A program made the position numbers and the translations under genes. Shown here one piece after another: positions 35,918-44,605 of a stretch of DNA of 64,000 bases. The stretch comes from Treponema sp. Lineage in GTDB: Bacteria > Spirochaetota > Spirochaetia > Treponematales > Treponemataceae. The number at the start of each line of letters is the position of its first letter. Positions within the stretch are counted from its first letter, which is position 1. The stretch spans positions 1 to 64,000 of the forward strand of contig JAFYZU010000025.1 in NCBI GenBank assembly GCA_017548565.1, in the 5' to 3' direction. The notes below the pieces were generated by a model. It was not told where the DNA came from, ran no database searches, and was given only the letters and a program-made list of their open reading frames with translations.

Positions 35918-36718
35918 TTAAAACTGTTTTAAGAACCATTTATAAACTGCATCAATTCTTGTAGACATTGAATCTGTTACCTGTTTTTTAATTCCAGGAA
36001 CCTTTTTACAGTTTGCATCTGTCGCAAGATAAAGGAGAAGTCCGTCATCACAGTTTATTACAAAACAGATGATTCTCATGTTTCCTGCTTCAATACCAGT
36101 TATAGGACCAATTCCAAGATTATCAATGCTTGTAAAAACAGCAAGAAGCATATTATCCTGCTGATGATAATTCAATTTATAGCGGCATTCACCAAAACTT
36201 GCATCATCCTGAAGACAATACAAAACTTTTCCGTCTGCACTGCCATTTGTTTTATCTGCTACCGGTTCTTTACTGTCAGGTCCTGCAATTGTAAATGCTT
36301 TTTTATACAGCACAAGATCCTTTTTTCTGGTAGTAGAATAATATGTCATTCCCGTCATTTTAGAAACAGATCTGAAAATTCTTGAAATATCATCTATTGT
36401 GATGTCTTTTTTAGAAGAATTACTTGCTTTCAAAAGAAAATCTTTTTTCATGTAATAAAGACTTTCATACACAAACGGAAAATTCTTTTCACCTTTTGCA
36501 ACCCTGTACGAATTGATCTTAGATGTATAATCAGATTTCGGAACAATTTTTAAAATATCATCTCCATCATCGTGGATTTTCTTGATTGAACCGTTTTGTC
36601 GTAATTCCTGTGCAGTTGCAGCGTTTACATAATTTTCAAGCTTTGCCTGACCATAAATGTTTAACGCACAAGCTGCAAACACACCACAAAAAATGATTTT
36701 TCTTAAAACTCTGATCAT
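35918..36718 (-). CDS. exported protein of unknown function
   Basis: A 266-residue exported protein: basic start, hydrophobic core and probable cleavage near Y-G-Q. It may belong to a spirochaetal family I recall as DUF6675, but I am not sure. Noted features are a run of polar beta segments, Y-Y-M-K-K-D-F-L, and a C-terminal amphipathic helix. No catalytic motif is visible. GAGG precedes ATG 36718. It lies 11 nt after khpB and 12 nt before the immunophilin gene in the same direction, so it is probably part of the rpmH-M16 transcript. Confidence 0.65.
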   Translation of the reverse strand: MIRVLRKIIFCGVFAACALNIYGQAKLENYVNAATAQELRQNGSIKKIHDDGDDILKIVPKSDYTSKINSYRVAKGEKNFPFVYESLYYMKKDFLLKASNSSKKDITIDDISRIFRSVSKMTGMTYYSTTRKKDLVLYKKAFTIAGPDSKEPVADKTNGSADGKVLYCLQDDASFGECRYKLNYHQQDNMLLAVFTSIDNLGIGPITGIEAGNMRIICFVINCDDGLLLYLATDANCKKVPGIKKQVTDSMSTRIDAVYKWFLKQF

Positions 36719-36729
36719 TCAATTACCTC

Positions 36730-37428
36730 TTAACGAATTCCTTTATATAAAACCCTTACCTGTTTATATAAACCATCACCTTCGCTTTTGGTTTCAACAT
36801 CCGGAATATCATTTAAAGTTGTATGAATTAATCTTCTTTCAAAAGGATTCATCGGTTCAAGAAGAATTGAATTCTTTGAAGAACGAACTTTATCGGCTGT
36901 TGTATAAGCAAGCCTTACAAGTGATTCTTCACGACGAATTCTATAGTTTTCTGTATCAAGAATTACACGCACTTCTTCATGACCAAGACGTCCTGCGTAA
37001 ATATTTGCAAGCAGCTGGATTGCATCAAGATTCTTTCCTTTTCTTCCAATAAGAATTGAAGAATTTGATGATTCGAGTTTAATTCCAAGCTTTTTATCTT
37101 CGCGGTATGAAATTTCTACCTTTACATCATATCCCATTTTTTCAATAAGATTTGTAATGAATTCAAGAAGCTTCTGTTCAAATTCACCTTGTGGTAAAGG
37201 ATCTGCAAGGATTCTTGTGTGTTTTTCTTCATAACTGCGGTTTTCTCTTCCAAAAGATCTGTCATCATCAAGTGTATGAACTCGGATTTTTACATATCCT
37301 TTTTTGAAAAGAGAATTTTTCTGTGTTTCAAGAATTTCTACATCAAACTGATCTCTTTCAAGATTCAATTCATTTGCTGCCAGTTCAATGGCTTCTTTTT
37401 CTGTTTTACCTTCAAATTCATAAGTCAT
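36730..37428 (-). CDS. khpB: RNA-binding protein KhpB (Jag)
   Basis: A 232-residue RNA-binding protein with the three Jag parts in order: Jag-N (F-E-G-K-T-E-K-E-A-I-E-L-A-A), a KH domain with the G-R-K-G-K-N-L loop, and a C-terminal R3H domain ending in T-L-N-D-I-P-D-V-E-T-K-S-E-G. Family members bind RNA, often with KhpA, and affect cell division and shape. It follows yidC by 5 nt, the usual place in many bacteria. Its length and domain set are complete. Confidence 0.93.
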   Translation of the reverse strand: MTYEFEGKTEKEAIELAANELNLERDQFDVEILETQKNSLFKKGYVKIRVHTLDDDRSFGRENRSYEEKHTRILADPLPQGEFEQKLLEFITNLIEKMGYDVKVEISYREDKKLGIKLESSNSSILIGRKGKNLDAIQLLANIYAGRLGHEEVRVILDTENYRIRREESLVRLAYTTADKVRSSKNSILLEPMNPFERRLIHTTLNDIPDVETKSEGDGLYKQVRVLYKGIR

Positions 37429-37433
37429 ATCTA

Positions 37434-39227
37434 TTACCTCTTATTTTTTCCTTTTGCTATAACAGGCTGTGTCTGTCCTAATTCTTCTCTCTTCTTTTTC
37501 ATCATCTTGTTAATTATTACCTGCTGTACGATTGCAAGAATGTTACTTGTGAGCCAGAACAACAACAATCCAGAAGGTGCGTTATAGAACATAAAGAAGA
37601 ACATTAATGGTAAACCGTACATCATAAGCATTTGAGTTGATTTCTTGTTCTGTGCGGTTGACATACCCTGCATCTGTGTTATTTTTGATGATAAAATCTG
37701 AGTTCCAACATAAATAATTGGTAAAAGTCTTAAATTTTCACCAAAAAGACCAATTGATTTCTTAAATTTATAAACACTGTCTCCCTTTGACAAATCCGAT
37801 ATCCAACCTGGAATAAATTCACTGCCACGGAAATCAAAATAGTTATTAAACAGATTAAACATTGCAAATAAAATCAGGAACTGAAACAAAATCGGTAAAC
37901 ATCCGCTTGCCGGATTATAACCTGCTTCCTGATAAAGCTTTGACATTTCCTGCTGAAGTCTCTGCTGATCATTTGCATATTTTTTCTGTAAAGCCTGCAT
38001 TTTAGGCTGAAGCTGCTGCATTTTCAAAGTTCCAAGAGACTGTTTTTTAGAAAGCGGGAACATAATTAATTTAAGGATAATTGTAAGAATTATAATACAA
38101 ATTCCCCAGTTAGGAATTATTTTATGAAGCATTTCAAGACACCATTTTAAGATTGCTTCAAGCCAGCTGAGCCAACCCGAAGACTGCAGGCTTTCTGAAA
38201 GTCTGTTGCCCGATAACTTGAAATAGTTCTTGTCAGCAGTATTATAAATTTTTAATTCTTTTTCGTTTCTTGGGCCAAAATAACAATAATATGAATCATT
38301 TATATCTGAACCGGTAAAGCTTCTTCTTTCAAAGAATGCCTGTGCATTTGCATAATCGTCTTTTTCAATTTTCGATGAATAATAAACGTTACCGATAATT
38401 GATGTATCTGTTGGAATTATAATCTCTTCAAAATATTTACCTGCTGTTGCGCCCCAGACAAATTCTTTTTCCCATCTGTTAAACTGATTTTTACCGAGAA
38501 TAATTCGTTTAACTTTTTTACCATTGAATGGAAGAAACTGTCTGTTTTCATATCTGTCGCTCTTAGGATTATATCTTGGGCCAATCTGTGGAGAAGTTCT
38601 TAAAGTATAAGCGGCTCCATTGACATTTAAACCATTTGCATCTGTATGAATTTTAACATCAAGCTTGAACATATATTCATCATTTACGATGGTATATTCT
38701 TTTCTTACAAAATATTTTTTACCGTTAATTTTCTTTGTTCCGGTAAAAATGATTTTCTGTGTTTCGGTATTTGTATTTCCTTCTGTTTCAACACTGTAAA
38801 TTGTGTTATCAATAGAATCTGCGGCCGAACCAAAGTTTAAAGCACATGTTCTGTTTGCATCTATAACACAATCAGAAATCTGAACTCCATCTTTTGTATC
38901 AATATCTTTATGATTGATTAATTTATAGCTTAAGATATCTCCACCTTTTGAAGTAAATTTAATTTCTGCATGTTTTGTTGTGATTGTATTAAACTGCTCT
39001 GTAAGAACAATTTCCGGTTCTTCCTCTTCTTCTGCTTCTGCATTATCAGACAGATTTTCAGAAACTTCTGCTTCTGTTGTTTTTTCTGCAGTCTGTTCAA
39101 TTGCCTTTGCAACTTCCGGTGATTCAACATTAACTTTATTTTTATTCTGAACCAACGGCATCAAAACAGCCCATCCAATAATCAAAATTGTTGAAAAAAC
39201 TATAGCAAGTACTGTATTTTTTTCCAT
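37434..39227 (-). CDS. yidC: membrane protein insertase YidC
   Basis: A 597-residue inner-membrane insertase of the YidC/Oxa1/Alb3 family, which places and folds membrane proteins. One N-terminal membrane segment is followed by a large periplasmic domain (about residues 70-350), then the conserved five-helix core with W-G-I-C-I-I-I-L-T, P-L-S-K-K-Q-S and Y-N-P-A-S-G-C-L-P. The large periplasmic domain is the Gram-negative form, consistent with a diderm spirochaete. It stands between yidD and khpB in the standard origin-proximal order. Confidence 0.97.
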   Translation of the reverse strand: MEKNTVLAIVFSTILIIGWAVLMPLVQNKNKVNVESPEVAKAIEQTAEKTTEAEVSENLSDNAEAEEEEEPEIVLTEQFNTITTKHAEIKFTSKGGDILSYKLINHKDIDTKDGVQISDCVIDANRTCALNFGSAADSIDNTIYSVETEGNTNTETQKIIFTGTKKINGKKYFVRKEYTIVNDEYMFKLDVKIHTDANGLNVNGAAYTLRTSPQIGPRYNPKSDRYENRQFLPFNGKKVKRIILGKNQFNRWEKEFVWGATAGKYFEEIIIPTDTSIIGNVYYSSKIEKDDYANAQAFFERRSFTGSDINDSYYCYFGPRNEKELKIYNTADKNYFKLSGNRLSESLQSSGWLSWLEAILKWCLEMLHKIIPNWGICIIILTIILKLIMFPLSKKQSLGTLKMQQLQPKMQALQKKYANDQQRLQQEMSKLYQEAGYNPASGCLPILFQFLILFAMFNLFNNYFDFRGSEFIPGWISDLSKGDSVYKFKKSIGLFGENLRLLPIIYVGTQILSSKITQMQGMSTAQNKKSTQMLMMYGLPLMFFFMFYNAPSGLLLFWLTSNILAIVQQVIINKMMKKKREELGQTQPVIAKGKNKR

Positions 39228-39254
39228 GATTATTACTCCTAGTTAATTTTTTTT

Positions 39255-39497
39255 TTACGGAACAGGATCATAGCCGCCCTTGTGATATGGATTACATCTT
39301 AAAATTCGTTTAATTGACAGATAAAGGCCTTTACCCGGTCCATATTTTTTTATTGCTTCCAGTGCATATGCAGAACAGGTTGGTGTATATCTGCATTTAC
39401 CGGGAAACAATGGAGAAATACAAATTTGATAAAAGCGTATTAAAAGACAAAGAAATTTTACTGCAAATTTCTTTAACCAATTGATTAATTTAATCAA
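39255..39497 (-). CDS. yidD: membrane protein insertion factor YidD
   Basis: An 80-residue membrane-associated helper of YidC with the family core [20 protein letters not shown] and Y-H-K-G-G-Y-D-P at the end. I place the start at TTG 39497, which overlaps the rnpA stop as TTGA and has AAAGAGG upstream. A longer reading from TTG 39530 would add 11 residues and overlap rnpA by 37 nt. The overlap points to translational coupling. Start choice is moderate; identity is secure. Confidence 0.9.
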   Translation of the reverse strand: MIKLINWLKKFAVKFLCLLIRFYQICISPLFPGKCRYTPTCSAYALEAIKKYGPGKGLYLSIKRILRCNPYHKGGYDPVP

Positions 39498-39862
39498 TCC
39501 TGCCTCTTTATTAAGTTTGCCTTTTGACAAAGTAAACGAATTTGATCACATCGCGAGCTGAACGAATCATTGCCTGGATAAATTAGAAATAACATATCAT
39601 ATCCGGTGTTCAAATGTGATTTTAGTAAACGATAGACTTCTCGGCTGTATCTTTTAGATAAGTTCCTTTTGACCGCGTTACCGTAGCCACGAATCAAAGG
39701 AAAACCTGCGCGATTCATTCCCAGATTATTTTCCAAAAAAAATAATTTTGCTCCGGGAATACTTATCTTTTTCCCCTCTTTAAACAGTTTCTTAAAATCA
39801 GCAGGATTTTTTATTCGTTCTTCCCGTTTAAAAAATCCTGTTTTTAACAAGTCTGTTTCCAT
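39494..39862 (-). CDS. rnpA: ribonuclease P protein component
   Basis: A 122-residue basic protein that assists the RNase P RNA in cutting tRNA 5' leaders. N-terminal [12 protein letters not shown] is the start of the fold, and [14 protein letters not shown] is the conserved RNA-binding R-N-R-type motif. Length is normal. It begins 9 nt after rpmH, the universal pairing, and ends in a TTGA overlap with yidD. The RNase P RNA gene itself is not in the window. Confidence 0.95.
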   Translation of the reverse strand: METDLLKTGFFKREERIKNPADFKKLFKEGKKISIPGAKLFFLENNLGMNRAGFPLIRGYGNAVKRNLSKRYSREVYRLLKSHLNTGYDMLFLIYPGNDSFSSRCDQIRLLCQKANLIKRQD

Positions 39863-39871
39863 CCCTGAAAA

Positions 39872-40027
39872 TTAGTATTTCTTGTGTTCGTCTGAAACAG
39901 TTAATTTTGCTCTTCCCTTTGCTCTTCTTCTGGCTAAAACTTTACGTCCACCCTTAGTAGCCATACGAGCTCTGAAACCAAATTTTCTATTTCTTTTAAC
40001 TTTGCTTGGTTGATATGTACGTTTCAT
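39872..40027 (-). CDS. rpmH: 50S ribosomal protein L34
   Basis: A 51-codon gene. It reads [20 protein letters not shown], followed by the [19 protein letters not shown] core of L34. It ends in a slightly extended tail S-D-E-H-K-K-Y, while many L34 proteins stop near residue 45. AGGAG is visible just before ATG 40027. It is the first gene of the rpmH-rnpA-yidD-yidC-khpB run and lies 57 nt from dciA, where its promoter should be. Confidence 0.97.
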   Translation of the reverse strand: MKRTYQPSKVKRNRKFGFRARMATKGGRKVLARRRAKGRAKLTVSDEHKKY

Positions 40028-40084
40028 GGTACTTACTCCTTTATCCCACAATGGGGGTCATGCATAGAATAGTAATAAAATATA

Positions 40085-40624
40085 TCATTTATTATTGTTT
40101 TCGGTCAATAGACTTCTTCTCATGTTCTCAAATTTTTCAAGAAGCTCAGGCGGCAGCGATTTTGATGAATCTTCGTCTTTTTTCTGTATATTTGCATTCA
40201 GAATTTTATCATTTTCGAGAGTTTTCTGTTCAAATTTTTCCTTTTCTTTTTTTACAAGATCATTATAGTTATTACTGAGATTTACATTACTTCCGGCAAT
40301 TCTGAAAGCAAAATTTGTAATTTTCAAATCCGGAAGAGCCCTGTTTATTCCCGTGATAATGAATTTCTGATACATTTTCAAATATTGTATCCAGCCGGAA
40401 TGATCAGTTTCAATTAATAATATCCCGTTTTTCAAATCTATTACGCGGGTATTTCCGGCAAGCCTTTCTCCAATCGGCATTCTTCGTAATTTATCCTCAT
40501 CACGGCTTGTTTTAATTTTCGAGACAGTGTTTTTCCAGACATCCGGCAATTCATTAGCAGGAGATGTGGAAATATTTGCCGCTTTTAAAATCATATCTGA
40601 ACAGGAAATTATTCTTTCATTCAT
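40085..40624 (-). CDS. DciA-like protein (DUF721)
   Basis: A 179-residue protein with the DUF721/DciA N-terminal domain: L-P-D-V-W-K-N-T-V, L-A-G-N-T-R-V-I-D-L-K-N-G-I-L-L-I-E-T-D-H-S-G-W-I-Q-Y-L as the core strands and helix. DciA helps the replicative helicase DnaB in bacteria lacking DnaC/DnaI. The C-terminal third is Lys/Glu-rich and probably unstructured. It overlaps recF by 8 nt, so the two are coupled. Position after recF is characteristic of this family. Confidence 0.83.
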   Translation of the reverse strand: MNERIISCSDMILKAANISTSPANELPDVWKNTVSKIKTSRDEDKLRRMPIGERLAGNTRVIDLKNGILLIETDHSGWIQYLKMYQKFIITGINRALPDLKITNFAFRIAGSNVNLSNNYNDLVKKEKEKFEQKTLENDKILNANIQKKDEDSSKSLPPELLEKFENMRRSLLTENNNK

Positions 40625-41717
40625 ACCAGGCTCCCTGCTCTATTTTATACACTTTTGTAGTATCGTGCATATAGTGTTCATAAGGTTCTCCGGGTAAAAA
40701 AGTACATATAAGCTGATCATAATCCGGTAAATGTGCCGTTATTTTTGTTCTTTTTGAAGGATCCAGCTCAAGAAGTACATCATCCATAAGAATTACAGGT
40801 TTTAAATTTGTAGCGCGGGTATAAAATACAGCTTGCGCTACACGAAGAATTAAAGAAATCAGACGGCACTGACCAGTAGATGCGGTTGGAATAAAAAATT
40901 TGTGATCTTTAACAAAATCAATGCGATCCCGGTGTGGGCCGGAAATTGTTGTTTCCATTTCTTTTTCTTTTTCTCTTTGAGAAAGTAAAGTATTAAAAAT
41001 TTCCTGCGAAGCAGGAAAAATTTTTTTATTTTCCTCTTCCTTTTCTTTCCACGACGAATGATACGAAATATTTACCCCTTCAATGCCTGTAACTTCTTCA
41101 AAAAGACTTGAAAATATCTGATTAAATGAAAAAATAATGTTTTTTCTTTTTTTCTGGATGATTAATCCTAAATCCACGAGCTGTTTATCGTAAATTTCAA
41201 GCATATCGTATTCATGATTTTTTAAAATTAAATTACGGCTTTTTAAAACCTTTTTATAATTTCGAAGATCATCAATATATAACGAATCATATAAGGTTAA
41301 CGACTGATCTATAAAAAAACGCCGATATTCCGGTTCTCCTGTTGCAAAATGCATATCGGAATGACTGAAAAGTATACAAGGAATGGTGTTTATTAATTCT
41401 TTTCTATCATTTAATTTTTTTCCGTTTTTTTCTATCTTTTTTTTATTATTTTCATAAATAATTGAAATTTTCTGTGTACCGTCACCTTCCAGATTAAATA
41501 AAGCATTCAAACTAAAATTTTTTTCACCGTTTTTTATTATCTGCGAATCTGTATGAGTTCGAAAAGATATGCCGTATGCTGAATAATAAAGCGATTCAAG
41601 AATATTGCTTTTTCCCTGACCGTTTTCGCCGACAAGAAAAATTTCTTTTTTCGATAAATCTATCGTATCATTTTTGAGATTCCGGAAATTATAAAATGTC
41701 TGATACAAAAACGGCAT
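40617..41717 (-). CDS. recF: DNA repair/replication protein RecF
   Basis: A 366-residue SMC-like ATPase that acts at single-strand gaps with RecO and RecR. It shows Walker A V-G-E-N-G-Q-G-K-S-N near residue 30, the signature S-T-G-Q-C-R-L, and Walker B P-V-I-L-M-D-D-V-L-L-E-L-D. Length is normal. It follows dnaN by 19 nt without a clear ribosome-binding site and overlaps dciA, so it belongs to the dnaN-recF-dciA operon. Confidence 0.96.
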   Translation of the reverse strand: MPFLYQTFYNFRNLKNDTIDLSKKEIFLVGENGQGKSNILESLYYSAYGISFRTHTDSQIIKNGEKNFSLNALFNLEGDGTQKISIIYENNKKKIEKNGKKLNDRKELINTIPCILFSHSDMHFATGEPEYRRFFIDQSLTLYDSLYIDDLRNYKKVLKSRNLILKNHEYDMLEIYDKQLVDLGLIIQKKRKNIIFSFNQIFSSLFEEVTGIEGVNISYHSSWKEKEEENKKIFPASQEIFNTLLSQREKEKEMETTISGPHRDRIDFVKDHKFFIPTASTGQCRLISLILRVAQAVFYTRATNLKPVILMDDVLLELDPSKRTKITAHLPDYDQLICTFLPGEPYEHYMHDTTKVYKIEQGAWYE

Positions 41718-41736
41718 AAAAAAACCGGGAATTATT

Positions 41737-42852
41737 TTAGAAATTCATAGGCATAATTACATGAATGTAATCACCTGCTGCATCTCCATGCATAATTACA
41801 GCTTTTGTAATATTTGTTTCATCTCCATTTATATTAAAATCAAATATTACGTTTTCTGTATCAATTACACGTAAAGGTTCTGTTATGTAGACAAAATTCA
41901 ATCCCATTGTAATTTCCTGACCATCATAACGACAAGGAATAATTTCATCTGCAGAACCGTTATCTGATTCAGGAGATATTAATTTAAGCTCGCCCGGTGT
42001 AATTTTAAATATAATTCTGCTTAATTTCTTATCAACCATGATTGTTGTTCTTTTTAATGCAGCATCCAGATCTGCTTTATTTACCTGAAAAGACATTGAA
42101 AGTCCCTTTGGAATAACATTCTGATAGTTAGGGAATTGACCATCAATCAATGAAGATGAAAATTCAACATTTCCGTATTTAATGAAGATTGATTTTTCAA
42201 CAATTGCAAGCTGAATATTTCCTTCATCAGGTGCATTTTTAAGGATACATGATAAAATTTTTGTAGGAACTATAGCCGGCTGAAAATCTGGAACTGAAAG
42301 ACCCTGTTTATTTACACATGAAAGACGACGTCCATCTGTTGCAACCATCGTAAAAATATCATTATCTTTTACAAGATAAACTCCAGTCATAAAATAACGG
42401 TTATTATCATATGAAACTGCAAAAATTGTCTGCTTTATCATCTCTTTAAAGTCTTTTGATGGTACTTCAAAGAAAGAAATATTTTCTGAAGTTCCCATTT
42501 CAGGGAATTTATCGCCGGCCTGACTCTTTAATTTTGCAGTAAATCGCTTAGATATAGGTTTTATTGTAACTTCAATATCATTCTGAATGAATTCTACATC
42601 ACCGGAAGGTAAAGAAGTAAGAATACTCATAAATTTATCACAGAAAATAGTTGTTCGTCCCTCTTCCTGAATATCTACAGGAATTGTAGTTGTAAATTTA
42701 ACTGTTGAATCTGTTGCTTTAATAGTCAATGAGTTATTTTCTGCAATAACTAAGATATTTGAAAGGATTGAAATAGGACTTTTATTAGTAATAATTTCCT
42801 GTGCAATAGCGATTTCTTTAATCATTGCATCTTTATCAAAAGTAAATTTCAT
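41737..42852 (-). CDS. dnaN: DNA polymerase III sliding clamp (beta subunit)
   Basis: A 371-residue ring clamp that tethers DNA polymerase III. Three repeated domains of about 120 residues are visible, and the C-terminal hydrophobic-cleft region ends A-V-I-M-H-G-D...Y-I-H-V-I-M-P-M, the typical finish. AAGGAG lies 8 nt before ATG 42852. Separated from dnaA by a 246-bp, very AT-rich spacer that contains DnaA-box-like 9-mers, so it probably has its own promoter there. Confidence 0.97.
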   Translation of the reverse strand: MKFTFDKDAMIKEIAIAQEIITNKSPISILSNILVIAENNSLTIKATDSTVKFTTTIPVDIQEEGRTTIFCDKFMSILTSLPSGDVEFIQNDIEVTIKPISKRFTAKLKSQAGDKFPEMGTSENISFFEVPSKDFKEMIKQTIFAVSYDNNRYFMTGVYLVKDNDIFTMVATDGRRLSCVNKQGLSVPDFQPAIVPTKILSCILKNAPDEGNIQLAIVEKSIFIKYGNVEFSSSLIDGQFPNYQNVIPKGLSMSFQVNKADLDAALKRTTIMVDKKLSRIIFKITPGELKLISPESDNGSADEIIPCRYDGQEITMGLNFVYITEPLRVIDTENVIFDFNINGDETNITKAVIMHGDAAGDYIHVIMPMNF

Positions 42853-43098
42853 TTTTTAAGCTCCTTTTAATACAATTTTATTACACTTTATATAATTATA
42901 TAAATTTATAAATTTAATAATCATAATAATAAGGGATGTGAATTCTGTGGAAAACTCATCTATCTCTTTATTATATATGATTTTAAATAGTGCATATGTA
43001 ATTTAATATAAATAACATTTAATACACATATACACATTTTACTCAATAATTAATAAATTATCCACTTTTTTTTATCATTTATACACATTTAATTAACT
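42853..43098. other. AT-rich dnaA-dnaN spacer with DnaA-box-like 9-mers
   Basis: TTATCCACT (43058-43066) and TTATACACA (43079-43087) on the plus strand and TTTTCCACA on the minus strand (42946-42954) each differ from TTATCCACA by one base. ATATACACA (43028-43036) is a weaker copy. The rest is nearly all A and T, suited to strand opening. It is a candidate origin or dnaA/dnaN control region. Confidence 0.5.
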
Positions 43099-44493
43099 TT
43101 ATTTTTTATATTCTTTTATTTCTTTTATAAATAATTGAATTTTAGCTTCCAGAGAAGGATCTGTTTTAATTTCTTCTGCAATTTTATTATATGCATGCAT
43201 GACAGTTGAATGATCTTTTCCACCGATTTCAATTCCAAGTTCTGTATATGAAATTTCTGTAAGTTCACGGCTGATATAAATGGCAATCTGTCGTGGAAAA
43301 GCATATTTCCGGTCTCGTTTTTTACCTTTAAGATCTGAAACAGAAATATTGTAATTTTCTGCAATAACCTTCTGGATTATATCAAGCGAGATATTTTCTG
43401 AAACATTTGAAGTAAATAAATCCTTAAGCTGATCTTTTACAACTTCAATTGTCGGATTTTTATTTACAAGCTCTGCATAGCCGAAAACTCGCTGTATTGC
43501 CGATTCAAGATCACGTACGTTTGTTTCAACATTTTTTGCTATGTAATCAATTATTTCTGAATCAAGGGTTTTTCCTTCAAGTTCAACCTTTTTCTTTATA
43601 ATTGCAATACGTGTTTCATAATTTGGAGGAGTTAAATCAATGCATAAACCATTAGAAAGCCTGCTTACAAGACGTTCTGTCATATTTTTGATTTCACGAA
43701 TAGGACGGTCACAGGTAAAAACCATCTGAGCGCCTTTATCATGAAGGGCATTGAAGGTATAGAATAATTCTTCCTGAATACCTGTTTTATTCTGGAAAAA
43801 GTGGATGTCATCAAGTAAAAGTACATCAAGATTACGGTATTTGTTCTTAAAACTGTTCGGATTTTTGTTTGAAAGAGATGTAGTAAACTCATTTGCAAAA
43901 TCTTCTGCAGAAATATAACAGATTTTAAGCTTTTCGCTGCTGTTCTGATAAATATAATTTCCTATAGCCTGCATAAGATGTGTTTTACCAAGTCCTGAGC
44001 CTCCGTAAAAAAGAATAGGATTATATTTATTTCCAGGATTTTTAGATACTGCAAGAGCCGCATTATAGGCATAATTTGAATTATCACCGGGAACAAAGGT
44101 TTCAAACGTAAATTTTTCCTGTAAAAGAGTTTTTTTCTTTGTTTTAATTTCTTTTTTTTCTTCAGGCTGCTTTATTTCCGGTTGATTTGTTTCTTTTGTT
44201 TTAGAATCAGAAATTTCTTCATTTACAACGATAGATTTTATTTTAAAGGATGAACCTGTAAATTCTTTTATCTTATTCTCGACAATTTCAAAATATCCTT
44301 TTTTTGTAATCATCTGCTGCATAAAAGAACTCGGTACAGAAACAGTAATAGTATTATCTGCACTTTCTACATATTTCATATTAAACCATATTTGAAATTC
44401 ATTTTCGTTCTTTTTTGAAATATACTCTTCTTTGAGTAAATTCATTGCATGCTGCAGGATTTCTTTTCCATCATCTAAATTTTGATTACTCAT
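43099..44493 (-). CDS. dnaA: chromosomal replication initiator DnaA
   Basis: A 464-residue AAA+ initiator that binds DnaA boxes and opens the origin. Domain I (residues about 1-85) and a Lys/Glu-rich linker precede the ATPase: Walker A G-G-S-G-L-G-K-T at 164-171, Walker B V-L-L-L-D-D-I-H-F. Domain IV ends with the DNA-binding signature G-G-K-D-H-S-T-V-M-H-A-Y. There is no Shine-Dalgarno before ATG 44493; GATAAT ends 6 nt upstream and TTGAAG sits 17 bp further, so the mRNA looks leaderless. Divergent from gyrB across 112 bp. Confidence 0.98.
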   Translation of the reverse strand: MSNQNLDDGKEILQHAMNLLKEEYISKKNENEFQIWFNMKYVESADNTITVSVPSSFMQQMITKKGYFEIVENKIKEFTGSSFKIKSIVVNEEISDSKTKETNQPEIKQPEEKKEIKTKKKTLLQEKFTFETFVPGDNSNYAYNAALAVSKNPGNKYNPILFYGGSGLGKTHLMQAIGNYIYQNSSEKLKICYISAEDFANEFTTSLSNKNPNSFKNKYRNLDVLLLDDIHFFQNKTGIQEELFYTFNALHDKGAQMVFTCDRPIREIKNMTERLVSRLSNGLCIDLTPPNYETRIAIIKKKVELEGKTLDSEIIDYIAKNVETNVRDLESAIQRVFGYAELVNKNPTIEVVKDQLKDLFTSNVSENISLDIIQKVIAENYNISVSDLKGKKRDRKYAFPRQIAIYISRELTEISYTELGIEIGGKDHSTVMHAYNKIAEEIKTDPSLEAKIQLFIKEIKEYKK

Positions 44494-44499
44494 GGATTT

Positions 44500-44528
44500 A
44501 TTATCACTTAACCATACGAATTCTTCAA
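44500..44528 (-). promoter_or_regulatory. dnaA promoter, leaderless type
   Basis: Minus strand: TTGAAG (44523-44528), 17 bp, GATAAT (44500-44505), then AAATCC and the ATG. Transcription should start at about the ATG. Confidence 0.6.
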
Positions 44529-44550
44529 GAGATTTTTACAATAATCAACG

Positions 44551-44579
44551 TTGAATTTCTGTCATTTTTAAGGTACAAT
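44551..44579 (+). promoter_or_regulatory. gyrB promoter
   Basis: TTGAAT (44551-44556), 17 bp, TACAAT (44574-44579), 26 nt before the gyrB ATG. Its -35 box is 22 bp from the -35 box of the divergent dnaA promoter. Confidence 0.65.
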
Positions 44580-44605
44580 AACTATATTTTTATAAGGGTA
44601 TAATA

